Made by a program: the position numbers and the translations under genes
Shown: positions 25,953-34,648 of the stretch, one piece after another
How the letters are laid out: the number at the start of each line of letters is the position of its first letter
Numbering within the stretch: position 1 is the first letter of the stretch
From: Mariprofundaceae bacterium
Lineage (GTDB): Bacteria > Pseudomonadota > Zetaproteobacteria > Mariprofundales > Mariprofundaceae
Reading direction: 5' to 3'
NCBI GenBank assembly: GCA_015663235.1
Contig: DQSL01000020.1
Location: 1-34,648 of the forward strand
DNA: 34,648 nt
The notes under the pieces: generated by a model
The model's input: the letters and a program-made list of their open reading frames with translations, nothing else
The model's database searches: none
Told to the model about the DNA's origin: nothing

Positions 25953-27412
25953 ACCCAGTTAATCTAAACAGTCAAGGTGTGATCCAAACAGATATTTGTG
26001 TGATTGGCGCAGGCTCTGGTGGTTTATCCGTGGCTGCTGGTGCTGTGCAAATGGGTGCAAGTGTGGTGTTGATTGAAAAAGCCAAAATGGGTGGTGATTG
26101 TTTGAACACAGGCTGTGTGCCATCCAAAGCCTTGCTTGCCGCAGGGCATGTGGCGCAAACCATGCGTGACGCATCTGCATTTGGCATTGAAACGGTTGAA
26201 CCCAATGTCGATTGGGCAAAAGTACACGGACATATCCATGATGTGATTGCCCAAATTGAACCCAATGATTCAGTGGATAGATTTGAAGGTCTGGGGGTCA
26301 ATGTCATCCAAGCGGCTGCGAAATTTGTGGATGAACATACCGTCAAAGCAGGTGATAAAACCATCAAAGCCAAGTATTTTGTGGTGGCAACAGGTTCATC
26401 GGCATTTGTGCCACCCATTGATGGCGTGAATGATGTTGCCTACTTCACCAATGAAAATATTTTTAACAATACATCACCCATTGAACATTTGATTGTGATT
26501 GGTGGTGGGCCGATTGGCATGGAGATGGCGCAAGCACATCGCAGATTGGGCGCAAAAGTAACTGTGATTGAAGTGATGAAATTACTGGCAAAAGATGACC
26601 CTGATTTAACATCAGTGGTGCTTAAACATTTAAGCAAGGAGGGCATCCGCTTCCACGAAGGCGTGAACAATCTACGCTTTGAACAGCATGAAAACGGCAT
26701 TCACGCTTTTTTTGATGAAGATGATGGCAGCGGCACAAAAGTATGTGATATTCATGGCTCGCACTTATTGATTGCCACAGGTCGCAAAGCCAATGTAAAC
26801 GGTTTAAACCTTGAAGCGGCAAACGTAACCTACTCGCCGCGTGGCATTGAAGTGGATAAACGCTTACGCAGCAGTAATAAAAAAATATTCGCCATTGGTG
26901 ATGTGGCGGGTCCTTATCAGTTTACACACATGGCGGCATACCAAGCGGGCATTATTATTCGCAATATCTTGTTCAAAATGCCTGCCAAAGTAGATTATTC
27001 CGCCGTGCCTTGGGTGACATACACTGACCCCGAACTTGCCCATGTGGGTTTAACCGAAGCCGATGCCAAGTCGCAAGGCAAAGAAGTGCGTATTCTCAAA
27101 TGGGCTTTCACGGAAAACGATAGAGCCCAAGCCGAGCAACGCACGGAAGGTTTGGTCAAAGTTGTGGTCACACCCAAAGGTCTAGTTTTGGGTGCAAGCA
27201 TTGTGGGTTTACACGCTGGTGAGTTGATTCAACCTTGGATTCTAGCCATTTCACAAAAAATGAAAATTGGAGCCATGGCATCAGCGATAGCGCCCTACCC
27301 CACCCTTGCCGAGGTTAATAAACGTATTGCAGGCAGCTTTTATACCGACAAATTATTTTCTGCTGGCACAAAACGTATTGTACGTTTTCTAATGCGCTGG
27401 TTTTCGTTTTAA
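25949..27412 (+). CDS. Mercuric-reductase-like FAD/pyridine nucleotide-disulfide oxidoreductase
   Basis: CVIGAGSGGLSVAAGAVQMGASVVLIEKAKMGGDCLNTGCVPSKALL (redox CxxxxC), IGGGPIGMEMAQ, IFAIGDVAG. C-terminal APYPTLAEVNKRIAGSFYT. ATGA overlap with the TVP38 gene. Confidence 0.88.
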   Translation: MNPVNLNSQGVIQTDICVIGAGSGGLSVAAGAVQMGASVVLIEKAKMGGDCLNTGCVPSKALLAAGHVAQTMRDASAFGIETVEPNVDWAKVHGHIHDVIAQIEPNDSVDRFEGLGVNVIQAAAKFVDEHTVKAGDKTIKAKYFVVATGSSAFVPPIDGVNDVAYFTNENIFNNTSPIEHLIVIGGGPIGMEMAQAHRRLGAKVTVIEVMKLLAKDDPDLTSVVLKHLSKEGIRFHEGVNNLRFEQHENGIHAFFDEDDGSGTKVCDIHGSHLLIATGRKANVNGLNLEAANVTYSPRGIEVDKRLRSSNKKIFAIGDVAGPYQFTHMAAYQAGIIIRNILFKMPAKVDYSAVPWVTYTDPELAHVGLTEADAKSQGKEVRILKWAFTENDRAQAEQRTEGLVKVVVTPKGLVLGASIVGLHAGELIQPWILAISQKMKIGAMASAIAPYPTLAEVNKRIAGSFYTDKLFSAGTKRIVRFLMRWFSF

Positions 27413-27460
27413 ATATGGTTTAAACTTGGCTAAGTATCATTGAAGGTTTTGGAGGCACGT

Positions 27461-30226
27461 GTGTCACAAGCGAAAAAAACGCATGAAGATATACTCAACA
27501 AGCTCAAACAATCCATGCGAGTTTCACCCTTGAAAGAAGCCAAAAAGCACAGCCCGCCCCAAGCAACTTCCGCCGTTGTGCAGCAGCCAAATACAGCGCA
27601 GCAGCCCAGCTACCACGATATTGAATACCCATCACGCGCATTGTATCTCATCAATGCATGGCGGATGCATGGGCATTTACATGCCGACTTAGACCCCCTC
27701 AAATTGCACAAATCCAAACCTAGCCCTGATATGCAGCTTGCTTATTATGGCTTGAGCGAAAAAGACTTGGATGCCCACTTTCCCACGGGTGATTTGGTGG
27801 GCGATTCACCGATGACATTGCGCGGTATTCTTGATGTTTTGCAGCAAACATACAGTGGTCATATCGCACCTGAACTCATGCATATCAGCGATACAACGCG
27901 CCGCAATTGGTTGCAACATCGCTTAGAAAGCATCCGCTCTACACCACATTTTGATGCAGAGAAACGCCAGCGAATTTTTGGCAAGCTCATGCGTGCTGAA
28001 CAGTTTGAACGCTTCTTGCACACGCGATACACAGGACAAAAACGCTTTTCTTTGGAAGGTGGAGAAAGCCTGATTCCGATGTTGGATAGCTTGATTCAAC
28101 GCGCTGGAAAACATGGTGTGAAAGAAATGATTATGGGCATGGCACATCGCGGACGCTTGAATGTGCTTGCCAATGTATTACACAAATCTTTAAGCGATAT
28201 TTTTGCCGAATTTGAGGGCAACCAGTTTTCTGATACAGAGCAAGGTGCAGGTGATGTTAAATATCACATGGGGTTTTCGTCAGACATTGAAACCGAAGGC
28301 GGCAACCTGCATTTGTCTTTGGGTTTTAACCCATCTCATCTTGAAATTATTTCGCCCGTGGTTTTGGGCAGCATACGTGCTCGCCAATGCCGCCGCAAAG
28401 ATACTGCCCGCCGTGAAGTGATGGGCGTGTTGATTCATGGTGATGCCGCATTTGCAGGGCAAGGCATTGTGGCTGAATCTTTGAACCTTGGCGATTTACC
28501 TGGCTACCGCACTGGCGGCACGATTCATATCGTGGTCAACAATCAAATTGGTTTTACCACCAACCCCTTTGATGCCCGCTCCACATTTTATTGCACAGAC
28601 ATTGCAAAAATAGTACAAGCACCTGTGTTGCATGTGAACGGAGATGACCCTGAAGCATGTTGCATGGCGATGGAGCTGGCGATGGACTATCGCCATAAAT
28701 TCCGCAGCGATGTGGTCATTGATTTGGTATGTTACCGCAGGCTTGGGCATAACGAAGCCGATGCACCAGAAGTGACCCAACCAAAAATGTATCGCCGTGT
28801 ACATGAGCACCCAACCACGCTGACATTGTACCGCGAACAATTGGCAAATGCGGGGGTGATGAGCCAAGCAGAAAGTGAACAAGCCATCACTGATTACCGC
28901 ACATGTTTGGATAATATTCGCCGTGAAAACCTTGCCCACCCTGCTCCCAAACTTGAAAATAGTTTGCATGGTCGTTGGGAAGGTTTTGTGCGCGAAGGTG
29001 CAATCCTTCCAGTGACCACTGTTGCTTCTAGTACATTAAAAACATTGGTGCGTCAGGCGACAACAGTGCCTGAAAGCTTCAAGCTGCACCCCAAAGTGAA
29101 AAAGATTTATGAAAGTCGTGTGCGTATGATGGATGGTGAAACACCCATAGATTGGGGCTGCGCTGAAATGATGGCATATGCCACTTTACTTGATGATGGC
29201 GGTTGGGTGCGGCTAACCGGGCAAGATTCTGGGCGTGGCACCTTTTTCCACCGTCACGCCATCGTTTATGACCAAAACACAGGCAAAGGTTTCACCCCAC
29301 TTCGCCAATTAAGAAAAGGCGAGTTATCACGTTTTTTAGTCGTTGATAGTATGCTTTCAGAGCTGGCTGTGTTGGCTTTTGAGTATGGTTACTCTGTTGC
29401 TGAGCCACGTGCTTTAGTGATTTGGGAAGCCCAATATGGTGACTTTGCCAATATGGCGCAGGTGGTGATTGACCAGTTTATTGCCGCAGGTGAATCCAAA
29501 TGGAAACGTATGTCAGGCTTAGTATTATGGCTTCCTCATGGTTATGAAGGACAAGGGGCTGAGCATTCATCGGCGCGGTTGGAAAGATACCTCCAGCTCT
29601 GCGCAGATGATAATATGCAAGTGGTGTATCCATCCACCCCAGCACAAATATTTCACTTGTTACGCCGCCAGTATTTAATAAATACACGCAAACCTTTAAT
29701 CATCATGGCTCCCAAAAGTATGCTACGCAATAAAGCATCCACATCTTTGTTGGAAGACTTTACCGACCACGGATTTTTGCCTGTGTTGCCAGAAATACAT
29801 ATGCCAAGTGCGCAATGTAAACGCATTATTTTATGCAGCGGAAAAGTGCATTTTGACTTGCTGGAAGCGCGTGAAAAGTTGGGTGTCACCGATATACATA
29901 GCATCCGTTTGGAGCAACTGTATCCCTTCCCTGATGAGGGCTTGCGCCAAATATTAAGCCAAGCCCCTTATAAAGATTGTGCGCAAGTGTTGTGGTTGCA
30001 AGAAGAGCCTGTCAACCAAGGCGCATGGCGACAAATCAAACATCGCATTCATGAAAACTTGCGCCCTGATCAAACATTGTTTGCCTTAGCACGTCCTGAA
30101 TTGGCAGCACCTGCCGTGGGCTCTATGAAGCGGCACAACGAACAAAAAGAGAATTTATTGCAAGCAGCATTGGCTGATGATGTGAATCAATTTATGCAAT
30201 ACAAGGCAGGGTGGAATCATGTTTGA
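27461..30226 (+). CDS. sucA: 2-oxoglutarate dehydrogenase E1 component
   Basis: ORF from TTG 27440; GTG at 27461 with GGAGG upstream preferred. LINAWRMHGHLHADLDPL, GMAHRGRLNVLANVLHK, DVKYHMGFSSD, NNQIGFTTNPFDARST, YEGQGAEHSSARLERYLQLCADDNMQVVYPSTPAQIFHLLRRQ. Confidence 0.95.
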   Translation: MSQAKKTHEDILNKLKQSMRVSPLKEAKKHSPPQATSAVVQQPNTAQQPSYHDIEYPSRALYLINAWRMHGHLHADLDPLKLHKSKPSPDMQLAYYGLSEKDLDAHFPTGDLVGDSPMTLRGILDVLQQTYSGHIAPELMHISDTTRRNWLQHRLESIRSTPHFDAEKRQRIFGKLMRAEQFERFLHTRYTGQKRFSLEGGESLIPMLDSLIQRAGKHGVKEMIMGMAHRGRLNVLANVLHKSLSDIFAEFEGNQFSDTEQGAGDVKYHMGFSSDIETEGGNLHLSLGFNPSHLEIISPVVLGSIRARQCRRKDTARREVMGVLIHGDAAFAGQGIVAESLNLGDLPGYRTGGTIHIVVNNQIGFTTNPFDARSTFYCTDIAKIVQAPVLHVNGDDPEACCMAMELAMDYRHKFRSDVVIDLVCYRRLGHNEADAPEVTQPKMYRRVHEHPTTLTLYREQLANAGVMSQAESEQAITDYRTCLDNIRRENLAHPAPKLENSLHGRWEGFVREGAILPVTTVASSTLKTLVRQATTVPESFKLHPKVKKIYESRVRMMDGETPIDWGCAEMMAYATLLDDGGWVRLTGQDSGRGTFFHRHAIVYDQNTGKGFTPLRQLRKGELSRFLVVDSMLSELAVLAFEYGYSVAEPRALVIWEAQYGDFANMAQVVIDQFIAAGESKWKRMSGLVLWLPHGYEGQGAEHSSARLERYLQLCADDNMQVVYPSTPAQIFHLLRRQYLINTRKPLIIMAPKSMLRNKASTSLLEDFTDHGFLPVLPEIHMPSAQCKRIILCSGKVHFDLLEAREKLGVTDIHSIRLEQLYPFPDEGLRQILSQAPYKDCAQVLWLQEEPVNQGAWRQIKHRIHENLRPDQTLFALARPELAAPAVGSMKRHNEQKENLLQAALADDVNQFMQYKAGWNHV

Positions 30227-31259
30227 AATCAAAGTGCCCAGCTTGGGCGAATCGGAAAATGAAGCAACGCTAATCACATGGCTCAAAGATGTGGGCGATG
30301 ATGTGTTTGTGGATGACATTATTGCTGAAATTGAAAGTGATAAAATCACCATGGAAATCACGGCAACCGAATCGGGAAAACTGGTTGAGCAACTTGCCGA
30401 AGAAGAAGATACCGTTGAACCTGGGCAAGTGATTGGGCGCATTGATACATCTGTGGTGGTGGTCGCAGGTGAGAAACCTGTCGCCACACCCAAAGAAACA
30501 CCTGCGCCAGTTGAGCGGGTAAACCTTGATGATTCGCCTGCGTCAGCTGGTCTCGCCGAACGCGAAGAAATCCGTGAGCCCATGACGCGCTTGCGCAAAC
30601 GCATTGCAACTCGCCTCAAAGAAGCGCAAAACACCGCCGCCATGCTCACCACATTTAATGAAGTGAATATGCAGCCCATCATGGATATCCGCAAACAATA
30701 TCAAGAAGATTTCACGGCAAAGCACGGTGTGAAACTTGGCTTTATGTCCTTCTTCAGCAAAGCATGTGCAGTGGCTTGTGCTGAGTTTCCGACCGTGAAT
30801 GCCATGATTGATGGTGATGATGTGGTGTATCACAACTATATTGATATGGGCATTGCGGTGTCCACGGAAAACGGCTTGATTGTGCCTGTATTACGCGACG
30901 TGGGTATCAAGTCATTGGCTGAAATCGAGCTGGGCATTATCTCGCTTGCAACCAAAGCGAGAGAGGGCGGTTTAGCACCTGATGATTTGCAAGGTGGCAC
31001 GTTCTCGATTACCAACGGCGGTACTTTTGGCTCTATGCTATCCACACCAATTTTAAATACACCACAAAGTGCCATTTTGGGTATGCATACTATTCAAAAA
31101 CGTGCAGTGGTTGAAGATGATGTCATCGTGGCAAGACCGATGATGTATTTGGCACTGTCTTACGACCATAGATTGATTGATGGCAAAGATGCCGTGCAGT
31201 TTTTGGTGCGTGTGAAGCAACGCTTGGAATCCCCTGATTTATTTGATTTAGACCTTTAA
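30219..31259 (+). CDS. sucB: Dihydrolipoamide succinyltransferase (E2o), short form
   Basis: Lipoyl domain VPSLGESENEAT...IESDKITMEI. Catalytic domain ATRLKEAQNTAAMLTTFNEVNM...LALSYDHRLIDGKDAVQFL. 346 aa. Confidence 0.93.
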   Translation: MFEIKVPSLGESENEATLITWLKDVGDDVFVDDIIAEIESDKITMEITATESGKLVEQLAEEEDTVEPGQVIGRIDTSVVVVAGEKPVATPKETPAPVERVNLDDSPASAGLAEREEIREPMTRLRKRIATRLKEAQNTAAMLTTFNEVNMQPIMDIRKQYQEDFTAKHGVKLGFMSFFSKACAVACAEFPTVNAMIDGDDVVYHNYIDMGIAVSTENGLIVPVLRDVGIKSLAEIELGIISLATKAREGGLAPDDLQGGTFSITNGGTFGSMLSTPILNTPQSAILGMHTIQKRAVVEDDVIVARPMMYLALSYDHRLIDGKDAVQFLVRVKQRLESPDLFDLDL

Positions 31260-31270
31260 AATACCTCGCA

Positions 31271-31331
31271 TCGCATATTCATGCGATACCGCAACTTTCT
31301 CCCAACACCTAACATTCGCACATCGAATGTT
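31271..31331 (+). promoter_or_regulatory. Two tandem hairpins in the sucB-sigma factor intergenic region
   Basis: TCGCAT-attc-ATGCGA (31271-31286) and AACATTCG-cacat-CGAATGTT (31311-31331), the second immediately before TTGAGGGAG and the ATG at 31347. Confidence 0.5.
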
Positions 31332-31346
31332 TTGAGGGAGACGGTT

Positions 31347-32189
31347 ATGGCAGCAGTAGCTTTGGATTCAACATCATTATATATGAAAGATATTAAGCGC
31401 TATGCTTTATTGACGGCTGAAGAAGAAATTAAGCTTGCCAACCGCATCGCAGAGAACGATGAAGCAGCAAGACAAACCATGATTAATGCCAACCTTAGAT
31501 TGGTGGTCAAAATCGCCCGTAAATATATGAATCGCGGGCTTGGTTTGGATGATTTAATCGAAGAAGGCAACCTTGGTTTGATTCATGCTGTGGGCAAATT
31601 TGATGCGGCACATGAATGTCGCTTTTCAACGTATGCAACATGGTGGATTCGTCAAAATATTGAGCGTGGCATTATGAACCTTGCTCGCACCATCCGTGTT
31701 CCTGTGCATGTTTGTAAAGAAATCAATGGCATGAAACGTTCAGCAAACACCTTACGGTCTATGCTTGGCCGCGAACCTACAGAAAATGAAATCGCGCTTA
31801 AAATGGGTAAAACAAAAACACGTATTCAAGCCTTAAAAGAAGCTGCACTGCCCACCAATAGTGCCGACCAAATGCTTCTCGGTTGCGATGATTTCACGGT
31901 GTATGATATTATTGCAGATACCAATGCAGAACAGCCACATGAACAAATGCACAACAATATTCGTACTGATTTGGTACAAGCTTGGCTTGGTTTCTTAAGC
32001 AAAAAAGAACGTGACGTGATGATGCTTAGATATGGCATTGGCGATAGGGACGACCCTTGGACATTAGAGGCCATTGGTGACCATTTTGGCGTGACACGTG
32101 AGCGCATTCGCCAAATTCAAGTTGCAGCATTGGCTAAATTGCGTAACCTACCAGAGGCACAAAATATGCTTCTGGAGGAAGTGATTTGA
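31347..32189 (+). CDS. rpoS: RpoS-like sigma-70 family sigma factor
   Basis: [86 protein letters not shown], and region 4.2 [20 protein letters not shown]. Lacks the long RpoD region 1.1, and its layout resembles RpoS. Confidence 0.8.
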   Translation: MAAVALDSTSLYMKDIKRYALLTAEEEIKLANRIAENDEAARQTMINANLRLVVKIARKYMNRGLGLDDLIEEGNLGLIHAVGKFDAAHECRFSTYATWWIRQNIERGIMNLARTIRVPVHVCKEINGMKRSANTLRSMLGREPTENEIALKMGKTKTRIQALKEAALPTNSADQMLLGCDDFTVYDIIADTNAEQPHEQMHNNIRTDLVQAWLGFLSKKERDVMMLRYGIGDRDDPWTLEAIGDHFGVTRERIRQIQVAALAKLRNLPEAQNMLLEEVI

Positions 32190-32719
32190 CGATACAACCA
32201 GCCCTTCAACTTCGAGATTTTATTCGTAACATCCCTGATTTTCCTAAACAAGGAATCAACTTCAAAGATATAAGCCCTCTACTCGCGGATGGTGGTGCAT
32301 TTTCTGAATGTACATCCGAGCTTTCGATACACATGCCTGATGATATTGATGCCATTGTTGGCATTGAATCGCGCGGCTTTTTATTTGGCGCAGCCCTTGC
32401 CCAATTAACAGGTGTTGGTTTTGTACCGATTCGCAAGCCTGGAAAACTGCCCGCTGCAACCCATGCCATTGAATATGAACTGGAATATGGCACGGATATT
32501 TTAGAAATTCATAGGGACGCGCTAAGCCGAGGGCATAAGGTTGTCATTGTCGATGATTTGTTAGCCACAGGCGGCACGGCTGCTGCGACCATCAAACTGG
32601 TTGAACAGTTGGGTGGGGAAGTGGTCGCATGTTTGTTTGTGATTGAATTGGACTTTTTAGGCGGCAAAGAAAAGTTGGGCAACACGCCTGTTTTCAGCCT
32701 TTTACACTACGATGATTAA
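32186..32719 (+). CDS. apt: Adenine phosphoribosyltransferase
   Basis: [72 protein letters not shown] start overlapping the sigma-factor stop (TTGA). Confidence 0.95.
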   Translation: MTIQPALQLRDFIRNIPDFPKQGINFKDISPLLADGGAFSECTSELSIHMPDDIDAIVGIESRGFLFGAALAQLTGVGFVPIRKPGKLPAATHAIEYELEYGTDILEIHRDALSRGHKVVIVDDLLATGGTAAATIKLVEQLGGEVVACLFVIELDFLGGKEKLGNTPVFSLLHYDD

Positions 32720-33354
32720 TCTTCCAAGAGGCTTGCAAACACTGTTTGGCAATGTTTAATCACTAATTTCTCCACATGTTCCCGCTCAGCATCAACGCCT
32801 AACTTTTCCAACGAGGTTACAGGAGCATCAGCCATGCCACACGGCACAATACCTTTAAAGTGATTGAGCTTGGGGTTGATATTTAAAGCAATACCATGCC
32901 AAACCACCCAACGCCGACAGCGAACACCTGCGGCGGCAATTTTTAAGCCACCCACCCAAACACCAATCCCACGCTCATCCCGTGTTGCGATGACATCCAA
33001 ATCAGCCAACGTACGCATAAGCATTTCTTCCAAACGCCAAATATGCTTTCGTAAATCTTGCTCTTGCGATAAATCAGCCACCACATAACACATCAACTGC
33101 CCAGGGCCATGATAGGTGACTTCACCACCGCGCCCTGTTTCAAACACTTCAATGGTTTCACCATCAATGTCTCGCGTTAATACATCCTGCTCTGTGCCTG
33201 ATGTACCCAGCGTATAAATGGGTGGATGTTCCGTGAGAATTAGGTGAAACTTATTCTCCCCAGCCAGTAAAGCATCGCGCAACTTTTCCTGCTCAGCCAT
33301 GGCTTTAGGATATGTTTGTTGAGCGTGATGAATGCGTGAAAAACACGGTGACAC
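32716..33354 (-). CDS. lipB: Octanoyltransferase LipB
   Basis: TGRGGEVTYHGPGQLMCYVVADL and GGLKIAAAGVRCRRWVVWHGIALNINPKLNHFKGIVPCGM. GTG start at 33354. Confidence 0.95.
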   Translation of the reverse strand: MSPCFSRIHHAQQTYPKAMAEQEKLRDALLAGENKFHLILTEHPPIYTLGTSGTEQDVLTRDIDGETIEVFETGRGGEVTYHGPGQLMCYVVADLSQEQDLRKHIWRLEEMLMRTLADLDVIATRDERGIGVWVGGLKIAAAGVRCRRWVVWHGIALNINPKLNHFKGIVPCGMADAPVTSLEKLGVDAEREHVEKLVIKHCQTVFASLLED

Positions 33355-33366
33355 AGTGATGGAACC

Positions 33367-34470
33367 TTAATCCAATGCAGGCAAATAAACCTTAAAGATA
33401 CTGCCTTTACCAACACCTGTTTTGATACGAATTTGACCATTATGTTTCTTAATGATTTTAAGCACTTGTGGCAAGCTCATGCCTCGCCCTGCAAACCGCG
33501 TTGAGAAAAAAGGTTCAAAGATTTTCTGTTGCGTTGCTGCATCCATGCCATGCCCATGGTCTTCGACGGCAACAAGTACATACTTTTTATTCAAGCCTGT
33601 TTTTTTATTCAACAGTACAACATTTTTGCTTGAAATAAGAATGTCCCCGCCTTCCTTGGTGGCATCCACTGCATTATGCACCAAATATTTTAGCATTTTC
33701 ACAATGCTTTCGTGATTGGCAAAAAGCCTATGCAACTTCTTATGCGTACGAATCGTTAAGCGGCGTGGTTTGTCCGCCGCCAATTCAGCTTTATAATAAG
33801 CTTCTACTTCTTTGATAACATCTTCAAGGTGCACTTCATCCAACGTTAAATTGTCTGATGTGTCCGCAAAATCGACCAAGTTATGTGCAACATCACTCGC
33901 CTGCATACCACTTGCTGAAATACGATCCAATTTTGCAGCAAGCTCAGGTCGGTCAGCAAGCTCCATCTTCACCAAATCTGCCGTGCCGACCACTGAAGCC
34001 ATTTGATTATTAATCAAGTGTGCAATGCCGCCTGTCACTGAACGCAAAGTTTCCGCAAACTCATCTTTTTTCTTTTCATCCACGGTAATGTCCGTGACCA
34101 AGCATTCTATCACTTTGCTGTAGTCTTCTTGGTTAATCACAAGTTGTGCATTGATTGAAGCGATAAATGTTTCTCCGTTGGCGCGTTTCATATCCGTGAT
34201 GTAACCACGAACCAGTCGGTCAGAAATCACTTGGTCAACCAAAGCATTGCCCATATTTGGTACAATCCAACGCGAGAAGAAATCATGCCCAATCAATGCA
34301 TCCTGCGTAAGCCCAAGCAAATGCTGCGCTGCTTCATTGGCTTCATGAATATCACCATCCAAGCCAATCACAATATAAGCGTTATCAATCAAGCTCGCCA
34401 AGCTAGAGCCTTTTTTTACAAGGTCTTTTTGTGGTTGTTTATTCGCTTGATTGTGACGGTCTTGTGCCAA
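33367..34470 (-). CDS. PAS-domain sensor histidine kinase (no adjacent response regulator in window)
   Basis: PAS-like SLIDNAYIVIGLDGDIHEANEAAQHLLGL. H-box GGIAHLINNQM. N-box LVHNAVDATKEGG. VAVEDHGHGMDAATQQKIFEPFFSTRFAGRGMSLPQVLKIIKKHNGQI. Confidence 0.9.
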   Translation of the reverse strand: MAQDRHNQANKQPQKDLVKKGSSLASLIDNAYIVIGLDGDIHEANEAAQHLLGLTQDALIGHDFFSRWIVPNMGNALVDQVISDRLVRGYITDMKRANGETFIASINAQLVINQEDYSKVIECLVTDITVDEKKKDEFAETLRSVTGGIAHLINNQMASVVGTADLVKMELADRPELAAKLDRISASGMQASDVAHNLVDFADTSDNLTLDEVHLEDVIKEVEAYYKAELAADKPRRLTIRTHKKLHRLFANHESIVKMLKYLVHNAVDATKEGGDILISSKNVVLLNKKTGLNKKYVLVAVEDHGHGMDAATQQKIFEPFFSTRFAGRGMSLPQVLKIIKKHNGQIRIKTGVGKGSIFKVYLPALD

Positions 34471-34648
34471 CGATTACGCCCCCATATCCCAAAGCTAAAA
34501 TACTTACGAAAGCAAAATACTGACATTAACCTCATAATTGGCAATAATTTTGCTACCTTTGATATTAATCACTTGCTTTTAAACCCGCATTATTCATAAA
34601 TCGTCGTGATGGTTGCGCCGAAACTTTGTTTGCAACGCATATTGAAGA

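Noticed and set aside
25949-27412. Calling the flavoprotein upstream of sucA the E3 (lpd) of the oxoglutarate dehydrogenase complex
   Set aside because: The catalytic His motif HxHPT is replaced by APYPT and it is coupled to a TVP38 gene. Proximity to sucAB alone is not adequate.
34609-34648. Start of another plus-strand gene at the window edge (MVAPKLCLQRILK...)
   Set aside because: Only about 13 codons visible and no clear RBS; cannot be supported.
1-34648. CRISPR array, tRNA/rRNA genes, prophage or transposase
   Set aside because: No regularly spaced direct repeats, cloverleaf-like tRNA sequence, rRNA signature, or phage/IS proteins were recognised on reading; a tRNAscan/Infernal run would be decisive for RNAs.

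Overview
This 34.6 kb window is a gene-dense bacterial chromosome segment of moderate GC. Gene content is proteobacterial-like; I cannot assign a taxon from sequence alone. Most of it is housekeeping: tldD (partial), uup, rpsU, murJ, gspA/exeA-gspB, aldehyde dehydrogenase, sucA-sucB, an rpoS-like sigma factor, apt, lipB and an orphan PAS histidine kinase. The most coherent candidate system is a phosphate/polyphosphate block at about 4.0-12.0 kb. It contains ppk1 divergent from ppk2, a small lysine/alanine-rich histone H1/AlgP-like protein, a Ppx/GppA phosphatase, a DUF4442 protein, and a PhoX/DUF839-type lipoprotein preceded by a run of 11-bp-phased Pho-box-like repeats. The second notable area is an accessory-looking stretch at 14.1-16.65 kb. 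It has stacked non-coding palindromes, a small gene whose frame breaks exactly at the edge of a 46-bp palindrome, and a GSU2403-type nucleotidyltransferase with a 45-bp near-perfect palindrome upstream. No CRISPR array, rRNA, tRNA or transposase was recognised.
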